A stretch of DNA of 64,000 bases from the NCBI GenBank assembly GCA_013214945.1, contig JABSRT010000019.1, positions 1 through 64,000 on the forward strand, given 5' to 3'. A program made the translations under genes and the position numbers. The notes under the pieces were generated by a model. That model was given only the letters and a program-made list of their open reading frames with translations, did no database searches and was not told where the DNA came from. Positions within the stretch are counted from its first letter, which is position 1. The number at the start of each line of letters is the position of its first letter. Origin of the DNA: Gammaproteobacteria bacterium (lineage in GTDB: Bacteria; Pseudomonadota; Gammaproteobacteria; Enterobacterales; Psychrobiaceae). Below are positions 44,955-55,548 of this stretch, in pieces.

Positions 44955-47554
44955 TAAGCTAGGCTCATATTAACTTTTTCTGCCAAATCTATTGCTAAAT
45001 TTTCAAGTGATGCTAACCGGTTCAGCTGTTGTTTTATTAAATCTCCTCGGACCAAATCATGCTTTTTCCATTGCAATAATGGCGTAATTAAGCGAGAAGC
45101 AATCTGGGGATTAATCGTATTTAATTTGATTAACTGGTCGGTCAGAAATTGATAACCGCTGCCGTCTATCGCATGGAAACATTTCGGATTTGCCATCGCA
45201 AATGAACCGATCAAACTACGGACCCGATTTGGGTTATTCCAACTGAAAGTTGGGTGATCAAAAGTCGCTTTTATTGACGCTATTACGTCATCTGATGGGT
45301 TAGCACCAATCAGTGCAAACCACTTATCCATCACCAGCCCATTAGCCGCCCATTTCTGGTCGAAATGCTGACTAAGCTGTGCCAGACAGTCTAAGTTGTT
45401 GTCATTAGCTGCACTTAACGCGCTAATTGCATCGGTCATATTTTGGGCTTGCTGGTATTGCTGGCTAACTAATGCCTCCACTTCCTCACTAGCATTAACT
45501 GCCATTAACTTTAAACAGCCATTTTTTAGCTGACGCCAACTAATATCGTTGTCTTCACCAATAATCGCAGCCGCTGCTCGATCATAATTGGTGGCTAATA
45601 GGCTGCTAAGTGCTTGGCCAAGCTGCTGCTGCACAAAAGTACGCGCTGCTATAATAGCGTCGATAGCTATCGAGTCGACCTGTTCAAACAGTTCCATCAC
45701 GGATGGTAATTCAAGCATCAAAGCCACAAGTGCGGGATCAATCTGCTCGTTTGACAATACTTGATTAAAACTGGCCATTAGTAATGGATCAACGCACATT
45801 TGAGCGCCAGTGCTGTGAAGATTACTGTTTTCGATAATCGACTTGGTTAAATATTTTTGGGCACTGTCCCAGCGCGCAACATCACTAGAAGAGTAACGAA
45901 TCAAATGCGCAAGTTGTTGATCATCATAGTCAAAACTTAGTTTAACCGGTGCAGAAAAATCACCGAGCAAACAAGCCAAGGGCTTGGAACTAATATTGTC
46001 AAACACAAAGGTCTGTTCGCTTTGAGTTAACTCAAGTATTTTATGGGTGGTGTTAGGCGCAAGTTCAAATAACTGACCATCGTTAGCAATTAATTCAATG
46101 CTAACAGGTATATGCAGCGGGCTGGCGAGCTGTTTACCAGTGGCTAGCGACTGACTTAAGGTAACACTGTAGCGAGCATTGGTTTTATCATAACTTTCAT
46201 TGACCGAGATAACCGGGGTGCCTGCCTGGCTGTACCATAATCTAAATTGGGTTAAATCAACCTCAGCGCCGTGCTCCATCGCGCTGATAAAATCGTCACA
46301 AGTAACCGCCATACCATCAAACTGCTCAATATAGCTCGCCATGCCACGTTGAAAGCCCTCTTCGCCAAGTAAGGTATGGATCATTCTAATAACTTCTGCG
46401 CCTTTATTATAAACAGTCACAGTGTAAAAGTTATTCATTTCTATCACAGCTTCAGGACGGATCGGATGAGCCATTGGTCCAGCGTCTTCGGCAAACTGGT
46501 GCGAGCGCATGACTTTAACCGCACTAATGCGGTTAACAGCACGGGAACCAAGATCAGAGCTAAATTCTTGATCGCGAAATACTGTTAGGCCTTCTTTAAG
46601 ACTTAATTGAAACCAATCACGACACGTAATCCGGTTACCAGTCCAGTTATGGAAGTACTCATGCCCGATCACCGACTCAATGCCATCAAAATCGGCATCG
46701 GTGGCACTTTCAACGTCGGCCAACACATATTTACTATTGAAAACATTTAAGCCTTTGTTCTCCATGGCACCCATATTGAAGAAGTCGACCGCGACCACCA
46801 TGTAGATGTCCAAATCATATTCAAGATCAAAGCGCTCTTCGTCCCATTTCATCGCACGTTGCAATGAGGCCAAGGCATGCTCAGCTTTTTGACGATTGCC
46901 CTTATCAACAAAAAATTCTAACGCCACGTCACGCCCAGAGCGGGTAGTAAAAGTGCCTTCGAGCAAATCAAAATCTCCAGCGACCAAAGCAAACAAATAA
47001 GCAGGCTTTTTAAATGGGTCGTGCCACACCTTATAATGGCGGTTATTTTCTAAGGTACCACTTTCAATGCTATTGCCGTTTGACAGTAAATACGGGTATT
47101 GATCTTTATTGGCGATAATTTTTGTTGTAAAAATAGCCATAACATCTGGACGATCAAGGTAATAAGTTATTCGGCGAAACCCTTCTGCTTCACATTGGCT
47201 GCAAAAGGCGTCTCCAGAAACATATAACCCCTCTAATTTTGTGTTATTAAGCGGGTATATTGTCGTAACAATGGTTAATTCAAATTGATCAGGCACCGCG
47301 ACAATGGTCAATTTATTATTACTGATGCTGTACTGATCCGGCAGCAAAGCCTGAGAGTTAATAGCAATAGAATCTATGACTAAGTCATCACCATCTAATA
47401 CGAGTGGTTCACCTGCATCACCATTACGGATTAATTGGCTAATGGCGGTAACACGAGTTGCTTGGGGTTCTAACTCAAAAGTTAAGTTTACCGTTTCAAT
47501 TAAAAAAGTCGGTTTACGGTAATCTGACAAATATTTAGTCGTCGCTGCGGTCAT
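44954..47554 (-). CDS. pepN: aminopeptidase N (PepN)
   Basis: This 866-residue M1 metallo-aminopeptidase recycles peptides in the cytoplasm. It has the substrate motif GAMENKGLNVF near 260, the zinc motif HEYFHNWTGN near 298, and the ligand Glu in LKEGLTVFRDQEF. Length matches E. coli PepN (870). The ATG at 47554 fits the family start (MTAATTKYLSDYRKP); a frame to 47617 would add 21 residues. It is followed by DUF2835. Confidence 0.95.
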   Translation of the reverse strand: MTAATTKYLSDYRKPTFLIETVNLTFELEPQATRVTAISQLIRNGDAGEPLVLDGDDLVIDSIAINSQALLPDQYSISNNKLTIVAVPDQFELTIVTTIYPLNNTKLEGLYVSGDAFCSQCEAEGFRRITYYLDRPDVMAIFTTKIIANKDQYPYLLSNGNSIESGTLENNRHYKVWHDPFKKPAYLFALVAGDFDLLEGTFTTRSGRDVALEFFVDKGNRQKAEHALASLQRAMKWDEERFDLEYDLDIYMVVAVDFFNMGAMENKGLNVFNSKYVLADVESATDADFDGIESVIGHEYFHNWTGNRITCRDWFQLSLKEGLTVFRDQEFSSDLGSRAVNRISAVKVMRSHQFAEDAGPMAHPIRPEAVIEMNNFYTVTVYNKGAEVIRMIHTLLGEEGFQRGMASYIEQFDGMAVTCDDFISAMEHGAEVDLTQFRLWYSQAGTPVISVNESYDKTNARYSVTLSQSLATGKQLASPLHIPVSIELIANDGQLFELAPNTTHKILELTQSEQTFVFDNISSKPLACLLGDFSAPVKLSFDYDDQQLAHLIRYSSSDVARWDSAQKYLTKSIIENSNLHSTGAQMCVDPLLMASFNQVLSNEQIDPALVALMLELPSVMELFEQVDSIAIDAIIAARTFVQQQLGQALSSLLATNYDRAAAAIIGEDNDISWRQLKNGCLKLMAVNASEEVEALVSQQYQQAQNMTDAISALSAANDNNLDCLAQLSQHFDQKWAANGLVMDKWFALIGANPSDDVIASIKATFDHPTFSWNNPNRVRSLIGSFAMANPKCFHAIDGSGYQFLTDQLIKLNTINPQIASRLITPLLQWKKHDLVRGDLIKQQLNRLASLENLAIDLAEKVNMSLA

Positions 47555-47697
47555 TTTATTCCCTTGATAGTTGCCAATGAGCCGGCTTGATAACCGCTCA
47601 TTTGTTAGTTGTATCATACTAAAACCGACAAAAAAAAACAGCCTGAATCACGAAGCAATTCCCAAACAACAGTGGCTTATCAACAAATAGTGTTGTT

Positions 47698-47991
47698 ATA
47701 CCAATTACATTTAATAATTGACCTCTTGTACTAGTTTTAAATTAACAATAAGGCTACCGCGTCCTGCTCGCAATCCTTACCCCACGTTCTGTAGGTAACT
47801 TCACACCTCTCAATCCCAATAACTCGCTATTGGTCGGCAATATGCTCCTCGATAATTGCTCCTGCATTATCCTAATATCTTACATCCGTGTAAGAACATG
47901 CTGCTCAAGCTTTCTTCATAAAACACCATAACTTTCAACTAGTTGAGAAGCTAGCTACATTTAAGGTGAACAGAGCCAATGCAATTGGTAT
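47698..47991. mobile_element. MITE-like element with ATACCAATT terminal repeats
   Basis: The 294-base segment begins ATACCAATTACATT and ends with the near-exact reverse complement AATGCAATTGGTAT (13 of 14). No open frame lies inside. Sequences such as TTACCCCACGTTCTGTAGGT and CTCGCTATTGGTCGGCAATA resemble a repeat I recall from Alteromonadales genomes. It lies in the gap between prc and pepN. A diverged tail copy is at 35207-35280. It is probably a non-autonomous element moved by an unseen transposase. Confidence 0.65.
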
Positions 47992-48049
47992 TATTTCAAC
48001 AGCAAGGCACTGCCAAGAAAAAGACATGATATGGCTAAATTTTTGGCAC

Positions 48050-48073
48050 AAAAAAGCCGCATTAAAGCGGCTA
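48050..48073 (-). terminator. terminator of the msrC-proQ-prc operon
   Basis: AGCCGC pairs with GCGGCT around ATTAAA. On the minus strand it is followed by TTTTTT, 24 bases after the prc stop. Confidence 0.85.
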
Positions 48074-48096
48074 TTTAATAAAATTGAACTCAAGTA

Positions 48097-50127
48097 TTAA
48101 CTTTTAGCTGTTTTACCAAGATCAATATAATCGAGCATGATAAACGAGGCTTCATCTAATACTGGGTCTAATTCTGGAGCTTTCTTTGGTAAATCGTCAA
48201 GTGATGCCACTTGTTCTAAACCAGCATTTTTACGACGGATATTGGCTCGGTCAAGAGTTGTTTTATCAAGTAACTGACGTTTCTCCTGGCGTATTGACTC
48301 GACCAAACTGACCGTTTTTTTATCTTTTTCTTGCTGATATCTTTTGATATCTTGAGCTAAGAATTGAAACTCAATATTATCGGCAATGCGTTGATGATGG
48401 TTCTTCGCTAGCTGATTTAAATAATTATGGCGATAATCGCTACGCTTAATATATGCAGCCTTGTTAATACTGTCCCAAGGTAAAGTATTATCAGCAACAC
48501 TTTCACCAAAGTCAGCAGGGTTTATTGCCGTCGGGAATGCTATGTCAGGCACAACGCCTTTATTTTGAGTACTTCCACCGTTAATTCTGTAAAATTTCTG
48601 AATAGTATATTGAACAAAGCCAATAGGTTTCTCATAGAAATCGTAAATCCGGCTTAAGCTTCTGTGTTGCTGTACTGTGCCTTTACCGAAAGTCTGTTCA
48701 CCGACTACGATTGCGCGGTCATAGTCTTGCAATGCCGCTGCAAATATTTCCGATGCCGAGGCGCTATAACGGTTAACAAGTACGGTGACTGGGCCTTGAT
48801 AATGAATCGCTTGATCCGGATCTTTTCGGACATCGACTTGTGAATTACCACTTTTGACTTGAACGATCGGTCCTGACTCAATAAAGAGTCCACTAAGATT
48901 GGTAGCCTCGGTTAAAGCACCGCCACCATTATTACGCAAATCAATGATTAAGCCTTCGCTGCCTTGTTGTTCAAGATCAGCAATTAGCTTTTTAACATCA
49001 TTGGTTAAATTGACATAAAAACTCGGGATGGTAATAACACCCACTTTTCGATCTTTAAACTGAGGTAATTGTAACTCTAACAGTTGCGCTTTAGCCGCGC
49101 GATCTTCGAGTTTAATCGTATCGCGAACTATTGGCACTATTTTGGATTTACTGGTACTGGTTGCTTTACCTGAAATAATTTCAAGTCGCACAGTTGAGCC
49201 TTTAGGGCCCTTAATTAGTTCAACCACATCATCAAGCCGCCAACCGATAATATCAATCATTTCCTTATCGCCTTGGGCAACACCTATGATTTTATCTTCT
49301 GGGCCAAGCTGCTCGCTGTTATCAGCGGGACCGCCACTAACGAGCCGTTGAATAACCGTGTAGTCGTCTTTAACTTGTAATACCGCGCCAATCCCTTCGA
49401 GCGATAGGCTCATTTCGACCTGAAAACGTTCAGCGTTTCGTGGTGAAAGGTAACTGGTGTGCGGGTCAATCGAGCGAGAAAATGAATTCATTAATAATTG
49501 AAAAACATCTTCACTCTTGGTTTGAATAATTCTTTTTAGCGCGTTGTTATAACGTTTTGCTAAAGTGGTCGAAATTTCTGACCAATCTTTACCCGTCAGC
49601 TTAAGGTTTAGTGCATCACTTTTAACCCGCTGGCGCCATAATTCATTGAGCTGTGCAGTTGATGTCGACCAATTAGATTTATCACGATCAAATTGGTAAT
49701 TATCTTCAATATCAAAATCCATTGGCTTATCCAGCAACTTTAACGCATAACTAAAGCGCTCAAAACGTCGCTGCAGGTTCAATTGATATATTTTATAAAT
49801 ATCTTCAAGCTGACCTTGTTTTAAGATTTCATCAAACTTAAAACGCAATGGTTCAAACAATTTAACATCAGCAGCAATAAAAATATTTTTATTGTAATCC
49901 ATGCTTTCGATAAATCGGTCAAATATTTTTGAAGAGAACTCATTGTTTAACTCGAACTCTTTAAAATGAGTTCGAGTAAACAGGGCTGTAACCCGAGTAC
50001 TGGAAACTTTATGCTGTGGTTCAGCGCTTAACACCGGAATTTCATCAATCTTGTATTTGGTAGGCAATCCAAACGCACTGGTTGCTACCAGAATTGGAAC
50101 TAATCCTAGTGTTAAACGTTTTAGCAT
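48097..50127 (-). CDS. prc: carboxy-terminal processing protease Prc (Tsp)
   Basis: This 676-residue periplasmic serine protease has a signal peptide, a Prc N-terminal region, a PDZ domain (EGIGAVLQVKDDYTVIQRL) and an S41 peptidase domain with catalytic Ser near 454 in NRYSASASEIFAA and Lys near 481 in FGKGTVQ. In E. coli Prc trims FtsI and degrades the endopeptidase MepS with NlpI. It follows proQ by nine bases. ProQ-Prc linkage is conserved in gammaproteobacteria. Confidence 0.95.
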   Translation of the reverse strand: MLKRLTLGLVPILVATSAFGLPTKYKIDEIPVLSAEPQHKVSSTRVTALFTRTHFKEFELNNEFSSKIFDRFIESMDYNKNIFIAADVKLFEPLRFKFDEILKQGQLEDIYKIYQLNLQRRFERFSYALKLLDKPMDFDIEDNYQFDRDKSNWSTSTAQLNELWRQRVKSDALNLKLTGKDWSEISTTLAKRYNNALKRIIQTKSEDVFQLLMNSFSRSIDPHTSYLSPRNAERFQVEMSLSLEGIGAVLQVKDDYTVIQRLVSGGPADNSEQLGPEDKIIGVAQGDKEMIDIIGWRLDDVVELIKGPKGSTVRLEIISGKATSTSKSKIVPIVRDTIKLEDRAAKAQLLELQLPQFKDRKVGVITIPSFYVNLTNDVKKLIADLEQQGSEGLIIDLRNNGGGALTEATNLSGLFIESGPIVQVKSGNSQVDVRKDPDQAIHYQGPVTVLVNRYSASASEIFAAALQDYDRAIVVGEQTFGKGTVQQHRSLSRIYDFYEKPIGFVQYTIQKFYRINGGSTQNKGVVPDIAFPTAINPADFGESVADNTLPWDSINKAAYIKRSDYRHNYLNQLAKNHHQRIADNIEFQFLAQDIKRYQQEKDKKTVSLVESIRQEKRQLLDKTTLDRANIRRKNAGLEQVASLDDLPKKAPELDPVLDEASFIMLDYIDLGKTAKS

Positions 50128-50136
50128 AAAAATCTC

Positions 50137-50784
50137 CTATTTTGTTGCTAATAAATGTTCTGGCTTAACCTTTACTACCATACCCGATGTTAACTGTACT
50201 TTAGCTTCAGATTTAGCGATATCGACAATAACACCTTGCATCGGTGATTTACCAAGCGTCACTAAGACCTTTTGATTAATAGAAAGTGCCGCAGTATTTT
50301 CTACTTTCTCGCCAACAGGCTGAGCAGGTGCTACCGCTTGCTTAGGACTAGTACGTGTCGGAACCTTGGCACGTTTAAGTTTAGCAGCTGATGCAGTTTT
50401 GTCAGATTTGTCAGATTTAACAACTTTAGGCGCTTTTTCATCAGCACGTACTTTTGCTTTTTTCTGGCTTTCTTGTAATACTTTTTTAGCATGGTCTACA
50501 TGATCGGCCGTTAATTCATCACCGGCTACACCATCTAAATCGATTCGTTTTGCGCCAGCTTTTGTGCCGCGCAGGTAACGCCAACTGGTGGTATAGTGAC
50601 GAATAGCCCCACGTAATTGGGTTTTGCTAACCATCTCATCTTCGCTTAAACGTGCGGCCAAGTCTTGAAAAAGACCGATTTTAAGTGGTTGAGCGTCACC
50701 CTTAAGTGTAAAACACTTAGGGAATTTTTCTGCTAGATAAGCGATTACCGCCTTATTATCTACAAGTTTAGCTGTACTATTCAT
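50137..50784 (-). CDS. proQ: RNA chaperone ProQ
   Basis: This 215-residue ProQ has an N-terminal FinO-type RNA-binding domain (about 5-120, with AYLAEKFPKCFTLKGDAQPLK and LRGAIRHYTTSWRYL), a lysine-rich linker, and a C-terminal Tudor-like domain (TLGKSPMQGVIVDIAKSEAKV). It binds many small RNAs and mRNA 3' ends. It is placed upstream of prc as in E. coli, where ProQ was first linked to ProP osmotic transport. The gene abuts the small upstream ORF. Confidence 0.93.
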   Translation of the reverse strand: MNSTAKLVDNKAVIAYLAEKFPKCFTLKGDAQPLKIGLFQDLAARLSEDEMVSKTQLRGAIRHYTTSWRYLRGTKAGAKRIDLDGVAGDELTADHVDHAKKVLQESQKKAKVRADEKAPKVVKSDKSDKTASAAKLKRAKVPTRTSPKQAVAPAQPVGEKVENTAALSINQKVLVTLGKSPMQGVIVDIAKSEAKVQLTSGMVVKVKPEHLLATK

Positions 50785-51066
50785 TTATTCTTCCGCGTCG
50801 TTACTAAATTCTTCAATTAAGAATGCTATAAAATGTTCAATCAATTCGTCGTCTAAGTCGACCAATCCAGGTTGATGCTGCCAATAGGGCCAAATCGCTT
50901 CAAGCATGTCGCGAAATAATTCTAAGCCAGTATCTTCGTTCACAGTTTCAAATAATCGGTGGTATACCCGGTTTATATTCTCAGCCGCAATTTCTTCTTC
51001 GCCTTCCCATTCGCCCACTTGCGTGATGTCGAATAAAAATTCGTTAATATCTAGATGTTCATACAT
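50785..51066 (-). CDS. conserved hypothetical acidic protein
   Basis: This protein of 93 residues starts MYEHLDINEFLFD (a second ATG one codon upstream at 51069 is also possible). It is strongly acidic, with LELFRDMLEAIWPYWQHQPG in the middle. I do not recognise a named family. Its stop is directly followed by the proQ start, and it lies between msrC and proQ, so it is likely co-transcribed with proQ-prc. Confidence 0.75.
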   Translation of the reverse strand: MYEHLDINEFLFDITQVGEWEGEEEIAAENINRVYHRLFETVNEDTGLELFRDMLEAIWPYWQHQPGLVDLDDELIEHFIAFLIEEFSNDAEE

Positions 51067-51114
51067 CATAATTGTTTTCCCAAATCACGATAACTGCAAG
51101 GATTAATTACAATC

Positions 51115-51576
51115 TTACTGTTTTTCGCTTAAATTTTGTTCGATCACTCGGGCTAATTGCTCTAATCCGGTTTGATCGGTCTGACTAAACCGTCCTGGTC
51201 GCTCACTATCGATATCGAGCACGCCATAAAGGTTGTTATTTACCAGTAGCGGAATAACAATTTCAGACTGAGAACGAACATCACAGGCAATATGTCCAGC
51301 AAACTGATGGACATCGTCGACTCTTAAGGTTTTAAGGGTCGCTGCGGCAGTGCCACATACACCTTGATTCAGTGGAATTCGGGTACAAGCAACATTGCCC
51401 TGAAATGGCCCTAGGACTAATTGCTGTTGCTTAGCCAGATAAAAACCGACCCAATTTACGTCTAATAATGCCTGGTTGATAAAAGCGCTGGCATTAGATA
51501 ATAGTGCAACCTCATCGGTTTCATGTTCTATTAACGATTCAAGTTGTTTGGATAATAAAGCGTAATCGGTGTTCAA
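51115..51576 (-). CDS. msrC: free methionine-(R)-sulfoxide reductase (MsrC/YebR)
   Basis: This 153-residue GAF-domain enzyme reduces free methionine-R-sulfoxide with thioredoxin. The three family cysteines, Cys64, Cys74 and Cys98, have the spacing 10 and 24 of the E. coli enzyme. Motifs VACTRIPLNQGVCGTAA and IPLLVNNNLYGVLDIDS are clear. It is the first gene of the operon and divergent from rsmF. Confidence 0.93.
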   Translation of the reverse strand: MNTDYALLSKQLESLIEHETDEVALLSNASAFINQALLDVNWVGFYLAKQQQLVLGPFQGNVACTRIPLNQGVCGTAAATLKTLRVDDVHQFAGHIACDVRSQSEIVIPLLVNNNLYGVLDIDSERPGRFSQTDQTGLEQLARVIEQNLSEKQ

Positions 51577-51756
51577 TTTTTTAACCTAGCTACTGCATTG
51601 GCAGGCTACTATACCTGAGTTAAAATAAATGAAAACCCTGTGGCGATTACTCAGGGCTAAAAAATGCGTTTTTTGCCAAATAACGCAATGTTTTTAGCCA
51701 ACGCAGTGATCATTTTTGCTGTATTATGGAAAAATCAGTCCATAAAATAGAACGCC

Positions 51757-53178
51757 ATGTCGATTAATACCCTGTTACCTACCCAATTTATTGACCATAT
51801 TTCATCGCAATTGCCGAGTCATCTTAATATTGATGAGTTTATTACGGCTTGTCATAGACAATTAAGGTTTAGTATCCGAGTCAATACCTTAAAGATAACT
51901 GTCGCCAACTTTTGTCAGTTAATGGATAACCTAGACTGGCAATATCAGCCAATCCCCTGGTGTCAAACTGGCTTTTGGGTCGAATTACCAGCGGGTTCAT
52001 CAGCGCCGGGTAAATTACCAGAACATATTACCGGCTTGTTTTATATTCAAGAGGCTAGTTCAATGTTACCGCCGGTTGCGCTATTTAATCGCGACCAAAC
52101 TAAGCCACCCTTTGAACTGATATTGGACTTAGCGGCGGCTCCTGGCTCTAAAACTACCCAAATCGCTGCATTAATGGCTGATGAAGGCTTATTAGTGGCC
52201 AACGAGTACTCGTCGAGTCGCATAAAAGCCCTGCACAGTAATTTGCAACGGATGGCTGTTAGCAATACAGTGATTAGTCACTACGACGGCCATGTCCATG
52301 GTGACTACCTTGAGAACTGTTTTGACGCGGTATTAATTGATGCCCCCTGCAGTGGTGAAGGCACGGTACGTAAAGATCCGGCCGCATTTAAAAACTGGAG
52401 TCTAAAGCACATTGAAGAGATAAGCCTAGTGCAACGAGGTTTGATCCGATCTGCTTTTATGGCTCTAAAACCAGGTGGCGAGTTAGTTTATTCAACGTGT
52501 GCGTTAAATTTCACTGAAAACCAGCAAGTTTGTCAATTTTTACTCGACGAGTTTAAAGACTTGATTGAAATTATTAATCTTGGAGACTTGTTCAAAGATG
52601 CTGACAAAGCCGTCACAGCCGAGGGTTATTTGCACATTTGGCCTCAATTGTATGACAGCGAAGGTTTTTTTATTGCAAAGTTCAAAAAGCTTGCCAAGAC
52701 AGATCTGGCGCAACCAAAACCTTTTCGCAATAAATTTCCATTTAGCCGCGTAACAAACCGTGAGGCGCCAGCCCTGCTCGAGCAACTGGCGCAGCTTGGT
52801 GTCACCACAATAGATGTTGAGAATTTATACCAACGACAACATGAAGTGTGGTTTTTCCCCAGTGGCATCGAACAATTAATCGATCGGATGAAATTTCAAC
52901 GTCTTGGGCTAAAATTATTTGAGCGTGACGCTAAAACCATTGGGCTTGAGCATCATGCTGCGACAGTTTTTACCACACCACAGGTTGAATTAAGCCAGGA
53001 GCAGCTTGGTGAGTACTTAAAAGGTCGCGACATTCAATATCCAAATGGAGCGGCAGCAAAAGGCATGGTATTCGTTGGTTATCAACAACAAACGGTTGGC
53101 ATGGGCAAATGGGTTGGCAACAAAATAAAGAACAAATTACCGCGTGGTTTGGTCAATGATCACGTGGTACTAAAATAA
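51757..53178 (+). CDS. rsmF: 16S rRNA m5C1407 methyltransferase RsmF (YebU)
   Basis: This 473-residue RsmF-type enzyme uses SAM to methylate C1407 of 16S rRNA. The Rossmann domain shows LDLAAAPGSKTTQIAAL, the general-base motif DAPCSGEGTVRKD near 196 and the catalytic STCALNFTENQQV near 247. The C-terminal part (PUA-like, ending VNDHVVLK) matches YebU. It is divergent from msrC and followed by a terminator. Confidence 0.92.
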   Translation: MSINTLLPTQFIDHISSQLPSHLNIDEFITACHRQLRFSIRVNTLKITVANFCQLMDNLDWQYQPIPWCQTGFWVELPAGSSAPGKLPEHITGLFYIQEASSMLPPVALFNRDQTKPPFELILDLAAAPGSKTTQIAALMADEGLLVANEYSSSRIKALHSNLQRMAVSNTVISHYDGHVHGDYLENCFDAVLIDAPCSGEGTVRKDPAAFKNWSLKHIEEISLVQRGLIRSAFMALKPGGELVYSTCALNFTENQQVCQFLLDEFKDLIEIINLGDLFKDADKAVTAEGYLHIWPQLYDSEGFFIAKFKKLAKTDLAQPKPFRNKFPFSRVTNREAPALLEQLAQLGVTTIDVENLYQRQHEVWFFPSGIEQLIDRMKFQRLGLKLFERDAKTIGLEHHAATVFTTPQVELSQEQLGEYLKGRDIQYPNGAAAKGMVFVGYQQQTVGMGKWVGNKIKNKLPRGLVNDHVVLK

Positions 53179-53211
53179 GCCGTCACTTATTTATATTTAG
53201 ACTACCCTTAT

Positions 53212-53238
53212 GATTGCTAGTTAAGTGAACTAGCAATC
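53212..53238. other. perfect hairpin after rsmF
   Basis: GATTGCTAGTT and AACTAGCAATC pair around AAGTG, 34 bases past the rsmF stop. There is no T tract, so it may only stabilise the RNA end. Confidence 0.55.
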
Positions 53239-53256
53239 TCGTGAGTAGTTCCCCTA

Positions 53257-53293
53257 AGCTCGGAACAACTTGGAATAGTTCCGGGCTCTTTTT
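53257..53293 (+). terminator. terminator of rsmF
   Basis: AGCTCGGAAC pairs with GTTCCGGGCT (one G-T wobble) and is followed by CTTTTT. It is a plausible intrinsic terminator on the plus strand. Confidence 0.7.
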
Positions 53294-53403
53294 CTCCTTG
53301 TCATTTTCGTATTAAGTTTATTGGCCTCTCCTAATATAATGAGGCGAAGTAAACAGTGAAATGAGGCCGTCATCAAATCACTGCTATTTAACTCAATAGA
53401 CCA

Positions 53404-55548
53404 CTAGAAGAATGTTTGTTGCTGCTCGGCCATTTTAACTAATAGTGGCGATGGCGTAAAACGATCGCCATGTTGCTGGCGGTATTCTTCAAGTAGCGTC
53501 ACCAAATGTTCTGCTCCTAATGCATCTATGTACCGGAATGGACCCGCTAAAAATGGCGGAAAACCTATGCCGAATATAGCGCCTACATCACCGTCACGGG
53601 CGCAGTTCAGAATGCCCTCATCTAGACAACGGACCGCTTCATTGAGTAATTGAACTATGCAGCGTTGCGCAATCTGCTGCTTGGTTCTTGCTTGAGCAGG
53701 TTTCACATTTAACAATGTATAAATACTCGCATCAACCTGTTTAGTGCGCTTGGTTAAGCTAAATTTAGGTTTAGTACCGTATTGGTAAAATCCACGTGAG
53801 TTTTTCTTGCCGAGGCGATTATCTTTGATTAATGCCGCAAAGGCAGCCGGTGCTTCAAAACGGTCACCGTGTGCTTGGTGTAAAATCGGTGATATTTTTG
53901 CGCTAACATCAATGCCGACTTCATCAAGTAGCATTAAAGGCCCTACCGGAAAACCAAAATCAACTAAGGCTTTATCGATGTGATCTATCGCCACCCCTTC
54001 GAGTAACTGGTGAGCAGCTTCATTAATATATAACGCTAAAATTCGGTTAACATAAAAGCCGGCCCCATCATTGACAACAATGGCTGTTTTACCCTGTTTT
54101 CGGGCAAAGGCAACCGTCGTTGCAATGGTTTGCGCCGAGGTTTTTTCATGAGCGATAACTTCCACCAGCGGCATTTTGTCTACCGGTGAAAAGTAATGCA
54201 AGCCGACCACATTTTCTGGCCGGGCGGCGGCACTGGCAATCTCGCTTATCGGCAATGACGAAGTATTCGTCGCAAAAATAGTGTCTGGGCGACAGTATTG
54301 CTCAACGTCTTTTACCATTTGATGCTTAAGGGCCAAGTCTTCAAATACCGCTTCAATCACCATGTCGCAATGCGCAAAACCACGATAGTTGGTGCTACCA
54401 CTGAGCTTTAACATTGACGCTTGCAATTGGGCGTCACTAATAAAACGTCGTTGACGTTTTTTATCAAGCAAGCGATAACTGTATTGTAACGCCTGGCTAA
54501 TGCCCTGCTGACTAATGTCTTTAATCCGAACATTAACGCCAGCCTTGGTAGCACAGACATTGGCAATGCCGCCACCCATTAAACCGCCACCGAATACCCC
54601 TACCTGTTTTATTGCTACAGGTTTGGCATCCGTTGCGCCATAGCTCTTCTTCAGTTCAGTGGTTGCGAAAAACAAACTGCGTAAGGCAATTGACTCGGCA
54701 GACATCACTAAATTAGAAAAATGTTCTGCTTCAACATCAAGCCCCGCTTGATAGCCGTGCGCTATGCCAACCTTAATACAATCGATAATAAGCAATGGCG
54801 CAGGGTAATGCCCCTTAGTTTTTGCGATAACGGTCTTTTCCGCCTGGTCAAATAACACCTTACGACCAACGACGTTAGTTTCAAGTAATTTACCGGCTAA
54901 ATCCAACGTGGGTTGCGCGCTAGTACGTTTAACTAAGTAGGGCTTGCCTTTTTTAGCCAATGCAATTGCACTGGCCAGGAGAATACTTTTGGGCACCACC
55001 TCATTAACCAGTCCCATTTTAAGTGCTTGTTTAGGACGCAACTGCTTGCCAGTCAACATCATATCAAGTGCTTTAGCAATGCCAACTAAACGCGGCAAAC
55101 GTTGAGTGCCGCCGCTGCCTGGTAATAAACCCAGCTGTACTTCAGGCAACCCTAAGCTCGTTTTAGCATCGTCACTGCACACTCGGCCATGACAGGCCAT
55201 GGCCAATTCAAGCCCGCCACCTAAACAGGCACCATTGATGGCAGCAACGACCGGGATCTCCAATTGCGATAACTGGTCAAACAGGCGCTGACCCATTTGT
55301 GAAATAACTTTAACATCGGCCGCAGTTTTGCAGTCATCGAGCATCGAAATATCGGCACCCGCGATAAAGTTATCCGACTTGCCAGAGACTATCACTAACG
55401 CCGTGATGCTTGGTGTTGCATTAATTTGATTGAGGATCTCCGTGATCTGCTCAGCAAATTCACCACGCAGCGTATTAACGCTTTCGCCTTTAACATCAAT
55501 CGTGACAATCGCGACATTGTCTTCAACCACTAAGCTAAATGCACTCAT
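53404..55548 (-). CDS. fadJ: fatty acid oxidation complex subunit alpha FadJ
   Basis: This 714-residue multifunctional enzyme has an N-terminal enoyl-CoA hydratase part ([48 protein letters not shown]) and C-terminal 3-hydroxyacyl-CoA dehydrogenase parts ([18 protein letters not shown] loop, [25 protein letters not shown], then the dimerising domains). It carries out hydration and NAD-linked oxidation in fatty acid beta-oxidation, in complex with FadI. The start touches the fadI stop by one base. Confidence 0.94.
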   Translation of the reverse strand: MSAFSLVVEDNVAIVTIDVKGESVNTLRGEFAEQITEILNQINATPSITALVIVSGKSDNFIAGADISMLDDCKTAADVKVISQMGQRLFDQLSQLEIPVVAAINGACLGGGLELAMACHGRVCSDDAKTSLGLPEVQLGLLPGSGGTQRLPRLVGIAKALDMMLTGKQLRPKQALKMGLVNEVVPKSILLASAIALAKKGKPYLVKRTSAQPTLDLAGKLLETNVVGRKVLFDQAEKTVIAKTKGHYPAPLLIIDCIKVGIAHGYQAGLDVEAEHFSNLVMSAESIALRSLFFATTELKKSYGATDAKPVAIKQVGVFGGGLMGGGIANVCATKAGVNVRIKDISQQGISQALQYSYRLLDKKRQRRFISDAQLQASMLKLSGSTNYRGFAHCDMVIEAVFEDLALKHQMVKDVEQYCRPDTIFATNTSSLPISEIASAAARPENVVGLHYFSPVDKMPLVEVIAHEKTSAQTIATTVAFARKQGKTAIVVNDGAGFYVNRILALYINEAAHQLLEGVAIDHIDKALVDFGFPVGPLMLLDEVGIDVSAKISPILHQAHGDRFEAPAAFAALIKDNRLGKKNSRGFYQYGTKPKFSLTKRTKQVDASIYTLLNVKPAQARTKQQIAQRCIVQLLNEAVRCLDEGILNCARDGDVGAIFGIGFPPFLAGPFRYIDALGAEHLVTLLEEYRQQHGDRFTPSPLLVKMAEQQQTFF

